A DNA stretch of 36,131 nt from contig CANOLV010000026.1 of NCBI GenBank assembly GCA_947567425.1, positions 1-36,131 on the forward strand, in the 5' to 3' direction. Each line of letters opens with the position of its first letter. The stretch's first letter is position 1. The DNA comes from an uncultured Porphyromonadaceae bacterium (lineage in GTDB: Bacteria > Bacteroidota > Bacteroidia > Bacteroidales > Muribaculaceae). Position numbers and translations under genes: made by a program. The notes under the pieces were generated by a model. The model saw nothing but the letters and a program-made list of their open reading frames with translations, was not told where the DNA came from and searched no databases. Positions 7,744-15,905 of the stretch are shown in pieces.

Positions 7744-9654
7744 ATGACCAACATTTACCAGCAAACTTTTGCCGGCATTGTAATGGCTATGGGCTTTTGG
7801 AGCGCGGTATCTTGCTCCGACCAGCAGTCCGGACCGGAAATTTATGATGGGGAAAGTCTTGAGTTGAATTTTTCGAGAAGCGGAGAAGGTGATTCCGGAA
7901 AGGATCCCTGCGATGTGGATGTCTATGTGTTCTCGGGCGAGACACTTGCCAGTGTGATACATTCCGACGATCCGAAGACGGATCCTGTTAAAATCAAGAG
8001 GGTGGGCACCGGAATTGTCTATGCCACATCCGGATTTGAACCGCTTGATGTAGAGGTGGACAAGAGTTTAGTGGGAGATATTGCCTCGTCGGTGGCATAC
8101 TGTGCCGATAATGCAAATTCCGCACCGATATTTCGTTCAGGATCGGCACTGTTGAACAGTGAAGTGTATGCCTCCGGACAGTTGACTGTCGAGATGGTTC
8201 GTTCTGTAGCCAGAATCGATCTTGTGAATGAGGTGGATCCTAAGATTACTGTAAATGAAATAATCGTGGAGAACGCTCCAAAGGCGTCATACGTCTTTGC
8301 CGGTGAAAGTCCGGTCGAGTGTCAGACTGTCAGTTTCTCCCATCTTTTCGAAAATCCGTTCAAAGGCAGAAGCGAAGGTCTGTTCTCTATATTTGAAAGC
8401 TCGAAGCCGGTAAGCGTGAGAATACGAGGCTATTACGGCAATACACCGATGGATATGACCGCTACTCTGTCGAAAGTGGAACGCAACAAGATCTATACTT
8501 TGCAGGTGGTGAACGTCGGTTCGAAAGTAGAGGCCACGTTTAAGGTAAAGGATTGGGAAGAGGGCGATACTTTGGGTGCCGGTGCAGAAATCGGATCAGG
8601 CATGACTATCGATCAGGAGCATTCGGTGATTCCCGAAGGCGTGAAGGTGGACTATGCCCATAATATAGTCACCGTGCCTTCCGGTGGTGTAGACGGCATG
8701 AAACTTGCGTTCAAGGGTGATACGAAGATCGAGCTGTCGTCGATCGACGGACTCACGCCGTCGACTACCATCTCGGAGAATCCTCTCGAAATGCTCGACA
8801 AGGGCTATGTCTCTTCGTTTAATGTCGGAGTCGACGCACAGGGTAAGGGACGTTTGGGCTATAGCGTAATTCTTCATCTGCGCAATGCCCTGCTGACCAA
8901 CAGCTATGACTATGTGGAAATCGTGGTCGAGCCTTCGCCTTACCAGATAGAGACGGTGTTTATCGGCGGCCATGAGTGGATGTGCTTCAATGCCACGTCG
9001 TCAAATCTGGATGACCAGATATACATACTTGACGGACTTGACAGTGTGGATGAGATGTACAATACGCGTTTTGCGGAGTCAGTGGGCAACTTCTTCCAAT
9101 ACGGGCGTGCCAATGCATATTCGCCCTGGACATCCAACGACCCCAATGCAAACCTGTTGCCTACGGATGCTGAATTGCTTGGACAGCACATACCATGGAT
9201 CAATCCCGTGCACATGCCTCTGCCAGAAGGATTCCATGTGGCTTCTTTCTCTGAGTGGGAGGATCTGATTCCGGCAAAGACTACCATTCCATCGGAATAT
9301 ACTTGCCGCACAGGGGAGAGAATCAAGGCTACGGTAGTGACTTTGCCAGGCACGCTTGTCACCCCCAATGCCAATGTCAACAAAAGGAACTTCAAGATGC
9401 GCTATGTACTGTTTGAGTCGTTGGACACCGGCAATAAGCTTTATGTGCCGATCTGCTCCAACAAGTCGAACAGTACGGCGGATGTGCCCGGATATAACTT
9501 CAAATATGAGGACCGTGTCACATACTGGTTGTCAAACGACCGTGGGGTATGGCTGATCGATTGGAAAAATGTCGATGGTGCCGACGGAGCCGTTTTGTCG
9601 GAAAGCAAGTGGAATTACAATGGATTCTGTCCGGTAAGAGGCATAAAGGATTAA
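7744..9654 (+). CDS. Surface lipoprotein: fimbrillin-like N-terminus with a FISUMP-like C-terminal domain
   Basis: A 636-residue exported protein of uncertain role. The N-terminus has a hydrophobic stretch ending in SAVSC (Cys24) that resembles a lipoprotein signal, although the first nine residues carry no lysine or arginine, which is unusual. Residues about 35-270 look like the beta-rich Mfa2/FimB/fimbrillin-like folds common in Bacteroidales (VDVYVFSGETLASV, SVARIDLVN, NKIYTLQVVNVG). From about residue 400 it resembles the FISUMP or C-type-lectin-like domain: GGHEWMCFNATSS, FFQYGRANAYSPW, LPEGFHVASFSEWEDL, and the final NGFCPVRGIKD, where family members usually end in VRCVKD. It is the first of three closely spaced genes on this strand (41 bases to the next), all exported. 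A role in adhesion or surface assembly is inference only. No clear promoter was seen in the 90 bases upstream. Confidence 0.6.
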   Translation: MTNIYQQTFAGIVMAMGFWSAVSCSDQQSGPEIYDGESLELNFSRSGEGDSGKDPCDVDVYVFSGETLASVIHSDDPKTDPVKIKRVGTGIVYATSGFEPLDVEVDKSLVGDIASSVAYCADNANSAPIFRSGSALLNSEVYASGQLTVEMVRSVARIDLVNEVDPKITVNEIIVENAPKASYVFAGESPVECQTVSFSHLFENPFKGRSEGLFSIFESSKPVSVRIRGYYGNTPMDMTATLSKVERNKIYTLQVVNVGSKVEATFKVKDWEEGDTLGAGAEIGSGMTIDQEHSVIPEGVKVDYAHNIVTVPSGGVDGMKLAFKGDTKIELSSIDGLTPSTTISENPLEMLDKGYVSSFNVGVDAQGKGRLGYSVILHLRNALLTNSYDYVEIVVEPSPYQIETVFIGGHEWMCFNATSSNLDDQIYILDGLDSVDEMYNTRFAESVGNFFQYGRANAYSPWTSNDPNANLLPTDAELLGQHIPWINPVHMPLPEGFHVASFSEWEDLIPAKTTIPSEYTCRTGERIKATVVTLPGTLVTPNANVNKRNFKMRYVLFESLDTGNKLYVPICSNKSNSTADVPGYNFKYEDRVTYWLSNDRGVWLIDWKNVDGADGAVLSESKWNYNGFCPVRGIKD

Positions 9655-9695
9655 TGCACAGGATTGACAACGGCTATTAACTTGACTGTAGTTAA

Positions 9696-11555
9696 ATGAA
9701 ACGAATAAATTTGTTGTGGTTTTTGTCGGTTATGCTGTTCAATGCGGCATGCGATTCCGGGCATTACGGATCGGCCGACGATGATTCAGACGGAACTGCT
9801 ACTTTTGTCATAGGCGCGCAAGACAGGTATGGACTGTCGGTAGTCACGCGTGCCGGCGAAGAGGAAGATGCCGGTTCTGACGAGGGGGACGGTGCCGGTG
9901 ATGTATTGCCGGAAGGACTGTCTGACCTGAAATATGTGCTTTCTGACGGCGAAGGAAATATTATAGGCCATCATCAGGCTGTAATGTCCGACGATTTCAG
10001 TCGTCTGACTCTTGAGGGACTTAAGAGCGGACGATATTCCATCATGTTTGTCGGCGGCGCTGCCGGCAATGGATCGATGGATCTTGAGTCGCCGGTGACG
10101 GTTTCCGATCCTTGGCTTGTCAATAAGAATTCCGGCAGACCTGTGAATTCCGTCTACTATTATAAAAAAGTAGATTTTGCCATAGGCTTTGATCAGGCTC
10201 CGGTCAATGAAAGCGTTGAGCTTGATCTGGCGGTGGCGAAAGTAGATGTGGCTGTCAGAATGGATAATCCTGCGTTATGGCGGCATATCAAGAAGGTCAC
10301 GGTGACGCTGGACGGAGAAGTATCTACGGCGCTTAATGCCGACGGTTCATATTCCGGAGGACATAAAGTGGCGGAATTTGACATTACGGATCCATCAGGA
10401 GTGCTTACGTTTGTATCTTTTCCTTCTGCAGAACCGGTCGACGGACATATCGATGTGGTGTCGACGGTCGACGGAGGGGAAGAATTTTCCACCCGGTATA
10501 CTTTTGAAGGCCTTAACTTAAGGAAGGGAACAGCTTCGCGCATCGAACTTGTCTACCGCCATCCGGAATCCAAGGCCGGCCTGTTGTATGTGGCTGACGA
10601 TCAGTTGTGGCGTTTTGAACCGGACACGATGTTCATGTCCGACGAACCGCGTGAGGTGTTCTACAATAACTCGATCCGATCGTTCTATGTCAATGCACCG
10701 CTGCGGTTTTTGATTTCTGATGACCATAAGCTTGGAGTCAGGCTGTTTTCTCCCATAGGGGTGGGCAATGTCAGAGTGCTGGGACGCTTCCGCGACATAA
10801 GCAGCGAGTGGGTTGACCTTGCCTACTTTGAGCGGATACCACCTTTCATGGAGTGCTTCTTCGACCTCCCTGTAGTGAGCAAGGAGTGCCTGTATAAGAC
10901 CGAATCCGGACGTTATGTCAGGATTCCGGCCCAGCCGGACCTCAGCTCAAACGACATAGAGATACGCTTTGAGACTGACGATCCGTTCATGGCCAAGATC
11001 TCTACCATCGACTCCCGGTGGTATATCAGATTCAGTCCGTTCGGCGCCGACAACGGACATGCATCCTGGCGCCACATGACTCCGATACTTTGCCGCCATG
11101 GTGTGGCGTTGGCATTGAACATGGCATTCATGTTTGCTTCACCGGAATTCAACGCCGAACTTAATAATTATGACGGCATACTGAAGGATAACGGCGGATC
11201 GCCCATAAACCTCAACAATCTGCGGAAATCAATCCGTAATCATGGCGGACTGCAGCTTGGCCGTGTGGTCGGCGTGGGAGGTCTTGGCGGCGGACAGACA
11301 TACGGACTTGCCGATTACTGCTACACGGGTGTATATCACGACGCTACAGCTCCCAATTCGAATCCTCACAATTATGCCCGTCAGGCCATGTTCCATGAAT
11401 ATGGTCACTGTCTGGGCTATAATCATAGTTCCAACATGACATACGGCGATGTGTGGACGGTGCTTTGTGCGAAGATGTTCGTGCAGCTGGGCAGAGAGGG
11501 TAAGTTGCCTGTGCCTAATCGTACAGATGTCACTTCGTTGCCTTACCAGCGTTGA
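9696..11555 (+). CDS. Lipoprotein with fimbrial-anchor-like N-terminus and metzincin-type zinc protease motif
   Basis: A 619-residue predicted lipoprotein (MKRINLLWFLSVMLFNAAC, Cys19). An acidic low-complexity run lies at residues about 54-69. The region from about 70 to 290 looks like the Mfa2/FimB fimbrial anchor family: a short peptide-like DLKYVLSDGEGNIIG strand and LEGLKSGRYSIMFVGG. Near the C-terminus FHEYGHCLGYNH (residues 566-577) is an exact HExxHxxGxxH zinc site, with His567, His571 and His577 as ligands and Glu568 as catalytic base. It is followed at once by SNMTYG, which fits a metzincin Met-turn (SxMxY), with Met581 unusually close to the third histidine. A secreted or surface zinc protease is therefore well supported. 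Its substrate is unknown. It sits in a probable operon, 41 bases after one exported protein gene and 34 before another. Confidence 0.72.
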   Translation: MKRINLLWFLSVMLFNAACDSGHYGSADDDSDGTATFVIGAQDRYGLSVVTRAGEEEDAGSDEGDGAGDVLPEGLSDLKYVLSDGEGNIIGHHQAVMSDDFSRLTLEGLKSGRYSIMFVGGAAGNGSMDLESPVTVSDPWLVNKNSGRPVNSVYYYKKVDFAIGFDQAPVNESVELDLAVAKVDVAVRMDNPALWRHIKKVTVTLDGEVSTALNADGSYSGGHKVAEFDITDPSGVLTFVSFPSAEPVDGHIDVVSTVDGGEEFSTRYTFEGLNLRKGTASRIELVYRHPESKAGLLYVADDQLWRFEPDTMFMSDEPREVFYNNSIRSFYVNAPLRFLISDDHKLGVRLFSPIGVGNVRVLGRFRDISSEWVDLAYFERIPPFMECFFDLPVVSKECLYKTESGRYVRIPAQPDLSSNDIEIRFETDDPFMAKISTIDSRWYIRFSPFGADNGHASWRHMTPILCRHGVALALNMAFMFASPEFNAELNNYDGILKDNGGSPINLNNLRKSIRNHGGLQLGRVVGVGGLGGGQTYGLADYCYTGVYHDATAPNSNPHNYARQAMFHEYGHCLGYNHSSNMTYGDVWTVLCAKMFVQLGREGKLPVPNRTDVTSLPYQR

Positions 11556-11589
11556 TTCCCGGTTTGTTTAACAAATAAAAAATATTCAA

Positions 11590-11967
11590 ATGTATAAACT
11601 GCTTTTAGTGTTTTTATGTCTGGTAAGTCCGGCACTATGTCTGGCCGACGGTGACGACGGCGACGGAGGTGTAGAAATTACCGAAAATGACTGGGATGAT
11701 CCGGACGGAGATATAAATATCGACATTGAAGGGGACACCCCTTCCGGTATAGATCAGGCGGTGAAAGATGTCCACGACGGCAAGACTGTGTCGGTTATGC
11801 TCAAGGACGGCAGAATTGTGATAGATTCTTCGCGTGAGACAGTCGTGCCGGTCTATAGGATCGATGTGCCGGTCGTGCGGATGTTCCGTGTCAATTCCGG
11901 AACCAATGTCCTGCCGCTTCCGCATGGACTTTACGTGGTAATGGGTAAAAAATACTTGTTGCGTTAA
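11590..11967 (+). CDS. Small secreted protein with a sorting-domain-like C-terminus
   Basis: A 125-residue protein. The first 20 or so residues form a cleavable signal peptide (YKLLLVFLCLVSPALCLA), followed by an acidic, glycine- and aspartate-rich stretch. The last 45 or so residues (GRIVIDSSRE, VPVYRIDVPVVRMFRV, LPLPHGLYVVMGKKYLLR) follow the pattern of the short C-terminal beta domains seen on many secreted Bacteroidetes proteins, including type IX secretion sorting domains (typical form: VYDxxGRxV, then LPxGIYIVxxGKK). The resemblance is by eye. It could equally be a stand-alone small beta protein. It is the last gene of the three-gene exported cluster and ends about 40 bases before a strong terminator. 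Confidence 0.6.
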   Translation: MYKLLLVFLCLVSPALCLADGDDGDGGVEITENDWDDPDGDINIDIEGDTPSGIDQAVKDVHDGKTVSVMLKDGRIVIDSSRETVVPVYRIDVPVVRMFRVNSGTNVLPLPHGLYVVMGKKYLLR

Positions 11968-12007
11968 GGTTAATATCCATCCTCTCGGGGGTGACGGCAA
12001 AATAGAA

Positions 12008-12047
12008 GCCCTGCATCGAGTCATTTCAGATGACATTGATGCAGGGC
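12008..12047. terminator. Bidirectional terminator between convergent operons
   Basis: A long nearly perfect hairpin: GCCCTGCATC at 12008-12017 against GATGCAGGGC at 12038-12047, with an inner stem GTCAT/ATGAC around the loop TTCAG. It lies between the end of the plus-strand exported cluster and the end of the minus-strand glycan operon. TGATTTATTTA follows on the plus strand and TTCTATTTT on the minus strand, so it probably serves both. Confidence 0.8.
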
Positions 12048-12064
12048 TGATTTATTTATGAATG

Positions 12065-14314
12065 TCAGATGTCGTAGGTGATGGTAACAGCTTTGCGGAT
12101 GTCAGTGGCCGGAACCACTACTACCGGGCAGTTTTTGTCAGAGTCGGTCTCGATACGTGCTTTTTTACCGTTGACTTTTACGGATGAGGCATCCTTAAGT
12201 CCGGGCAAAAGCAGACGGTAGTCTCTCTTCTTGACCAGTCCGGGATAATCACCTTGGGTCGGCGCTACTGTTACTGTGGCTTTGTTGCCCTTCTGCGTGT
12301 ATGTCAGGTCGGTGGTGGCATATACTCCTTTCTGGTAGTCGAGGGTGAGTCCGTCGTCTTCATAAAGGGAATACGTATTGCTGACATCGCCCGTGGCGGG
12401 ATAGACGCGCATGACGAGAGTGGTCAGATCGGCCGTGGCCGGACGTGAGGTGTATGGCTGTGTCGGCAGAATCCATCCTCCCTTCAGATACATGGGGAAT
12501 TCGTCGAGAGTCTTGCTGATAGACAGTGTCTGGCCTCCGTCGATTTTCTCATGTGTGAAATAGTCATACCATGTTTCGCCTGAAGGGAACCATACTGTCT
12601 GTGACGCAATCTTGTCGGGTCCTTCGCCGGGTGTGCTGATGGGTGCGGCAAGAATAAGGTCGCCAAAAGTAAACTCCTGCGGACAGTTGAACGACTCTTT
12701 TTCATGTCCGTAATCTATGTACATGCTTCTGTTGAGCGGCAACATGGTGTTATGTGTCTGCCATACGCTGCTGTAGATGTAGGGCATAAGTTCGGAGCGC
12801 ATGTGGTACATCTTGCGCATGGCTTTGGTCTCGCGGTCGCCGCTTATCCAGGGACGGCGGTCGAGTCGGGCATCTTTGGTAGAGTGTACGCGCAGGGCGG
12901 CGGAGAGTGCTCCGAACTGGGTCCATCGAGCCGTAAGCTCGGGGTTGGGTTCGCCACGGAAGCCTCCGATGTCGTGCGCCCAGTAATAGCAGCCTCCGTT
13001 GCCACTGCCGGAAGTCAATTTGACTTCAAACGCGAGCATGTCCCAATTGGCCTGGGCGTCGCCGGAGAACTGTATGGGATGGCGATGGTCGCCCCATCCG
13101 GCCCAGCGTGAGTAGCCGGCGCCACGCTTATTCTTGCGCATGGAGTTGCGGTAGTAGAGTTCGTTGATCCATGCTAAAGTGGTGGTGTTTGTGCCGGGCA
13201 CGTAAGGGTACAGATAGTTCTGCTGCCAGTCGAGCCACCAAAAGTCCACGCCTATGTCCTCCGACGGATGGTGGGCGTACTCGAAGAACTGCTTCATATA
13301 TTCAGGATCGCCTGGATTGAACAGCGGCACTTCTCCATCTTTGGCGCCAAGGGCTTTGGCAAATTCAGCATAATTCTCCTCGTGCGGGCGTATGCCGTCG
13401 TGCGGATGGTCGTTGAGCGACACTGTGATGCCACGGCTGTGGATTGAGTCGAGCAGGGCGGCCGGATCAGGAATCAGTTCGCGGTTCCATGTGTAGCCGT
13501 TCCAGTTCAGGTGGCCGTTGTGTCCGGTTCCGACTTTCGCGTCGTTGGTGTGCCATCCCATGTCGAAAACAATGTTGTCGAGAGGGAAGTCGTTGTCGTC
13601 ATATCCGCGTATGATGTCGAGAAATTCATCGGATGTATAGTCCCAGTATCTGCAGTACCACACTCCGTGGATATACTTGCGGGTCATGGGCACTTTTCCG
13701 CTGATGGCACCGAGCGAAGCAAGCGCCGCCTTGAAGTCATTGCCGTAGATGAAGCAGTACTGGTCCTGTATATGGTTCTTGGTGTCGCGGGGCTGAATCC
13801 AACCGTCGACAAGAATGTCGGCGCGTCCGTCGTCGATCATGTACCATCCGTCGGTGCTCAGCAGTCCGTCGTCCATAGGGATCTCCTTAGTGACTCGGTC
13901 GAGAGTCTCTACCGGGCCGCCGAGATTGTTCTTGGTGATGAACCGGTTGGTAAACTTCTTTTCCTTGCCGTTGAGAGTGTAGAACACGTTGAGGTTGGCT
14001 GTCGAAAATGGAAATCCGTCGTTGTGGTAGCGGATGCGCAGGGCCGGAGTGTTTATCTCATACCAGTCGCCGTCGAGCGGAGTCACAGTTATGGAATCCA
14101 TGCTCAAGGTGTTTGACCTGTCGTAGGCAAACATGGTGGGCTCATCAATGAACTTGCCGTCGTTGGCATATTCAAGACGAAGGAGCGTGGGGGTGATGAT
14201 GGTCATTCGGGCATTCCCGAACACCAGGGGATTTCCCTTGGTGTCCGTGGAGGCTACAGCTGATGAGAACCCGAGAGTCAGCAGCAGGATGATTGAAAAT
14301 ACTCGATTAAACAT
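12065..14314 (-). CDS. GH31 family alpha-glycosidase, exported
   Basis: A 749-residue retaining glycoside hydrolase of family GH31 with a signal peptide (FSIILLLTLGFSSAVA). Domain order fits the family: an N-terminal beta-sandwich (about 25-205), a catalytic barrel (about 210-560) and C-terminal beta domains. The nucleophile is Asp362 in VDFWWLDWQQN and the acid/base is Asp419 in IQFSGDAQANW. Other barrel strands are HGVWYCRYWDY, LDNIVFDMGWH, ITVSLNDHPHDGIRPHE and YYWAHDIGGFRG. GH31 covers alpha-glucosidases, alpha-xylosidases, alpha-galactosidases and alpha-N-acetylgalactosaminidases, and the sequence alone does not settle which applies. There is no lipobox, so it is probably periplasmic. 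It is the last gene of the glycan operon, 16 bases after the phosphoesterase gene, and is expected to trim imported oligosaccharides. Confidence 0.9.
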   Translation of the reverse strand: MFNRVFSIILLLTLGFSSAVASTDTKGNPLVFGNARMTIITPTLLRLEYANDGKFIDEPTMFAYDRSNTLSMDSITVTPLDGDWYEINTPALRIRYHNDGFPFSTANLNVFYTLNGKEKKFTNRFITKNNLGGPVETLDRVTKEIPMDDGLLSTDGWYMIDDGRADILVDGWIQPRDTKNHIQDQYCFIYGNDFKAALASLGAISGKVPMTRKYIHGVWYCRYWDYTSDEFLDIIRGYDDNDFPLDNIVFDMGWHTNDAKVGTGHNGHLNWNGYTWNRELIPDPAALLDSIHSRGITVSLNDHPHDGIRPHEENYAEFAKALGAKDGEVPLFNPGDPEYMKQFFEYAHHPSEDIGVDFWWLDWQQNYLYPYVPGTNTTTLAWINELYYRNSMRKNKRGAGYSRWAGWGDHRHPIQFSGDAQANWDMLAFEVKLTSGSGNGGCYYWAHDIGGFRGEPNPELTARWTQFGALSAALRVHSTKDARLDRRPWISGDRETKAMRKMYHMRSELMPYIYSSVWQTHNTMLPLNRSMYIDYGHEKESFNCPQEFTFGDLILAAPISTPGEGPDKIASQTVWFPSGETWYDYFTHEKIDGGQTLSISKTLDEFPMYLKGGWILPTQPYTSRPATADLTTLVMRVYPATGDVSNTYSLYEDDGLTLDYQKGVYATTDLTYTQKGNKATVTVAPTQGDYPGLVKKRDYRLLLPGLKDASSVKVNGKKARIETDSDKNCPVVVVPATDIRKAVTITYDI

Positions 14315-14330
14315 GTAATTGGTACTGAAT

Positions 14331-15857
14331 TTATTGGTTATTTACTGATGCGGTGTAGACGTTGCCGAAGGTATCCGCGGCGCGGACGGTGATGGTCTGC
14401 CACTGCGGATTGGCGGGCTTGTAGAGGAACATGTGGTCATTGTTCTCTTCAGGTTCAGCCGAGGGGCGCTTTTCCCATTCGTTGTTGCCCTGAAGTGTCT
14501 TGACTGCTTCAGGGTCAAGAGTCTTGATGTTATAGAGTTCTGTCCATGAGCCACCGTCTTCCTGAATCTCCACAGTCCAGTCTGTGTGCCAGAAAAATAC
14601 GTTGACGAGCAGATTCTCATTGTCGATCTGGACGGGTTTGCCTGCCTCGTCCTTGCCGAATCTGAAAGAAGCCTCTTCCGGCAGGTATATCTTGATCTGA
14701 TAGTCGCGGGGAGTCTCCGACCCGATATAGTATTTGTCGACCACTTCGTTGCCGTCAAATTCGAGCACCGCATATCCGCGCGGGCTTCCGTCGTTGCAGA
14801 TGACACCGTTCCAATATGCACCCATCACGGCACCGATGGTGGTCTCGTTGATGTTGTCGGCAATGGTAGTGATATAGTTGTTGTGTGAATGTCCGGAAAG
14901 GATCTGGACCTGATGGTAGTCCTTCACGAGTTCATACAAGGCCGCGTTGTTAGTGACTTGCGAAGGCGAGTTGCGACGCATGGTGGGTATGTGTGTGGCC
15001 AGAAGAATCGACTTGTCCTTATCCACATGCTCCAGGTCCTTGGCTAGCCATTCGAGCTGCTGGTCGGTGATGGTGGCGTCGTAATCGTTGCGGCCGGTCA
15101 CTCCGCGGTAAAGGACATCGTCGAGCACTACGAGGTGCCACTGTCCGATATTGCAGGAGTAGTATGTGGGGCCGAGCTCATCGCGGAACTCGCGGTCGGA
15201 TTCTGTGTCGTTCTTCACTGTCTCGTTATGGTCGTGGTTGCCTATGACGGAGAACATGGGTATGCCGGGCTGTGCCACCATCTTTTTATACGTAGGGAAT
15301 AGATCGGGTTTGTTCCATACCAGGTCGCCTAATGATATGCCGTAGACATTTCCGGTCAGTGATGCGGCGAAGTCGACCATGTTGCCCATTATGTCGTCAT
15401 TCCAGATGGCTATGTCGACATTGTCGCCGATCTGGGGGTCGGCGATGGTGAAGAGCTTGAAGCTCTGCGACACCGGACGGCTTTTAAGCTTGAAATTCAT
15501 CTGAATGACGGCATCTTCCTCGAAATTCAGGGTCTTGTATATCTTCGGCAGTCCGCTTTCCACTGGAATTTCGCAGTCGGCCGGCACCGAGACGAATATG
15601 TGCTGGCGTCCGATGGACCGCATCTGGTATTCACCGTTTTCGTCGGTGGCGATCACGTTCATGCCGTCGCTTACTATGATGCCCTGACGCGGCGCTCCGT
15701 CGACAGTCACCCTCCCGACAACGTTCATGCCGGGGCGGTGCTGTATGGTCACTTCTTCATTTTCGACACCGTCGCGGTGTGCCACCTTGTTTTCTTCACA
15801 AGATGTCAAGATGGTGGCAACCAGCGCGGAGTATGTAAGATATCTAAATATTTTCAT
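14331..15857 (-). CDS. Calcineurin-like metallophosphoesterase, lipoprotein form
   Basis: A 508-residue lipoprotein (signal ending LTSC, Cys20, followed by EENK, an acidic sequence compatible with surface export in Bacteroidetes). Three regions are visible: an N-terminal small beta domain (about 45-125, VVGRVTVDGAPRQGIIVSDG to HIFVSVP), the central phosphoesterase (about 130-345) and a C-terminal beta domain. This matches the Bacteroidetes MetallophosN/Metallophos/MetallophosC architecture. Metal-site motifs are ADPQ (Asp140, Gln142), GD (177-178), GNHDH (206-210), THIP (His289) and GHSH (322-325). Canonical enzymes have DxH in the first motif; here it is DxQ. Substrate is unknown. It lies in the susCD operon, between susD and the GH31 gene, and has a close paralogue at 23255-24745. 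Hydrolysis of a phosphate mono- or diester on the target glycan is inferred. Confidence 0.85.
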   Translation of the reverse strand: MKIFRYLTYSALVATILTSCEENKVAHRDGVENEEVTIQHRPGMNVVGRVTVDGAPRQGIIVSDGMNVIATDENGEYQMRSIGRQHIFVSVPADCEIPVESGLPKIYKTLNFEEDAVIQMNFKLKSRPVSQSFKLFTIADPQIGDNVDIAIWNDDIMGNMVDFAASLTGNVYGISLGDLVWNKPDLFPTYKKMVAQPGIPMFSVIGNHDHNETVKNDTESDREFRDELGPTYYSCNIGQWHLVVLDDVLYRGVTGRNDYDATITDQQLEWLAKDLEHVDKDKSILLATHIPTMRRNSPSQVTNNAALYELVKDYHQVQILSGHSHNNYITTIADNINETTIGAVMGAYWNGVICNDGSPRGYAVLEFDGNEVVDKYYIGSETPRDYQIKIYLPEEASFRFGKDEAGKPVQIDNENLLVNVFFWHTDWTVEIQEDGGSWTELYNIKTLDPEAVKTLQGNNEWEKRPSAEPEENNDHMFLYKPANPQWQTITVRAADTFGNVYTASVNNQ

Positions 15858-15905
15858 TTATAAAATCGGTGTTAATCGTTAAGTGTATCAGAATATGATA
15901 AAAAT

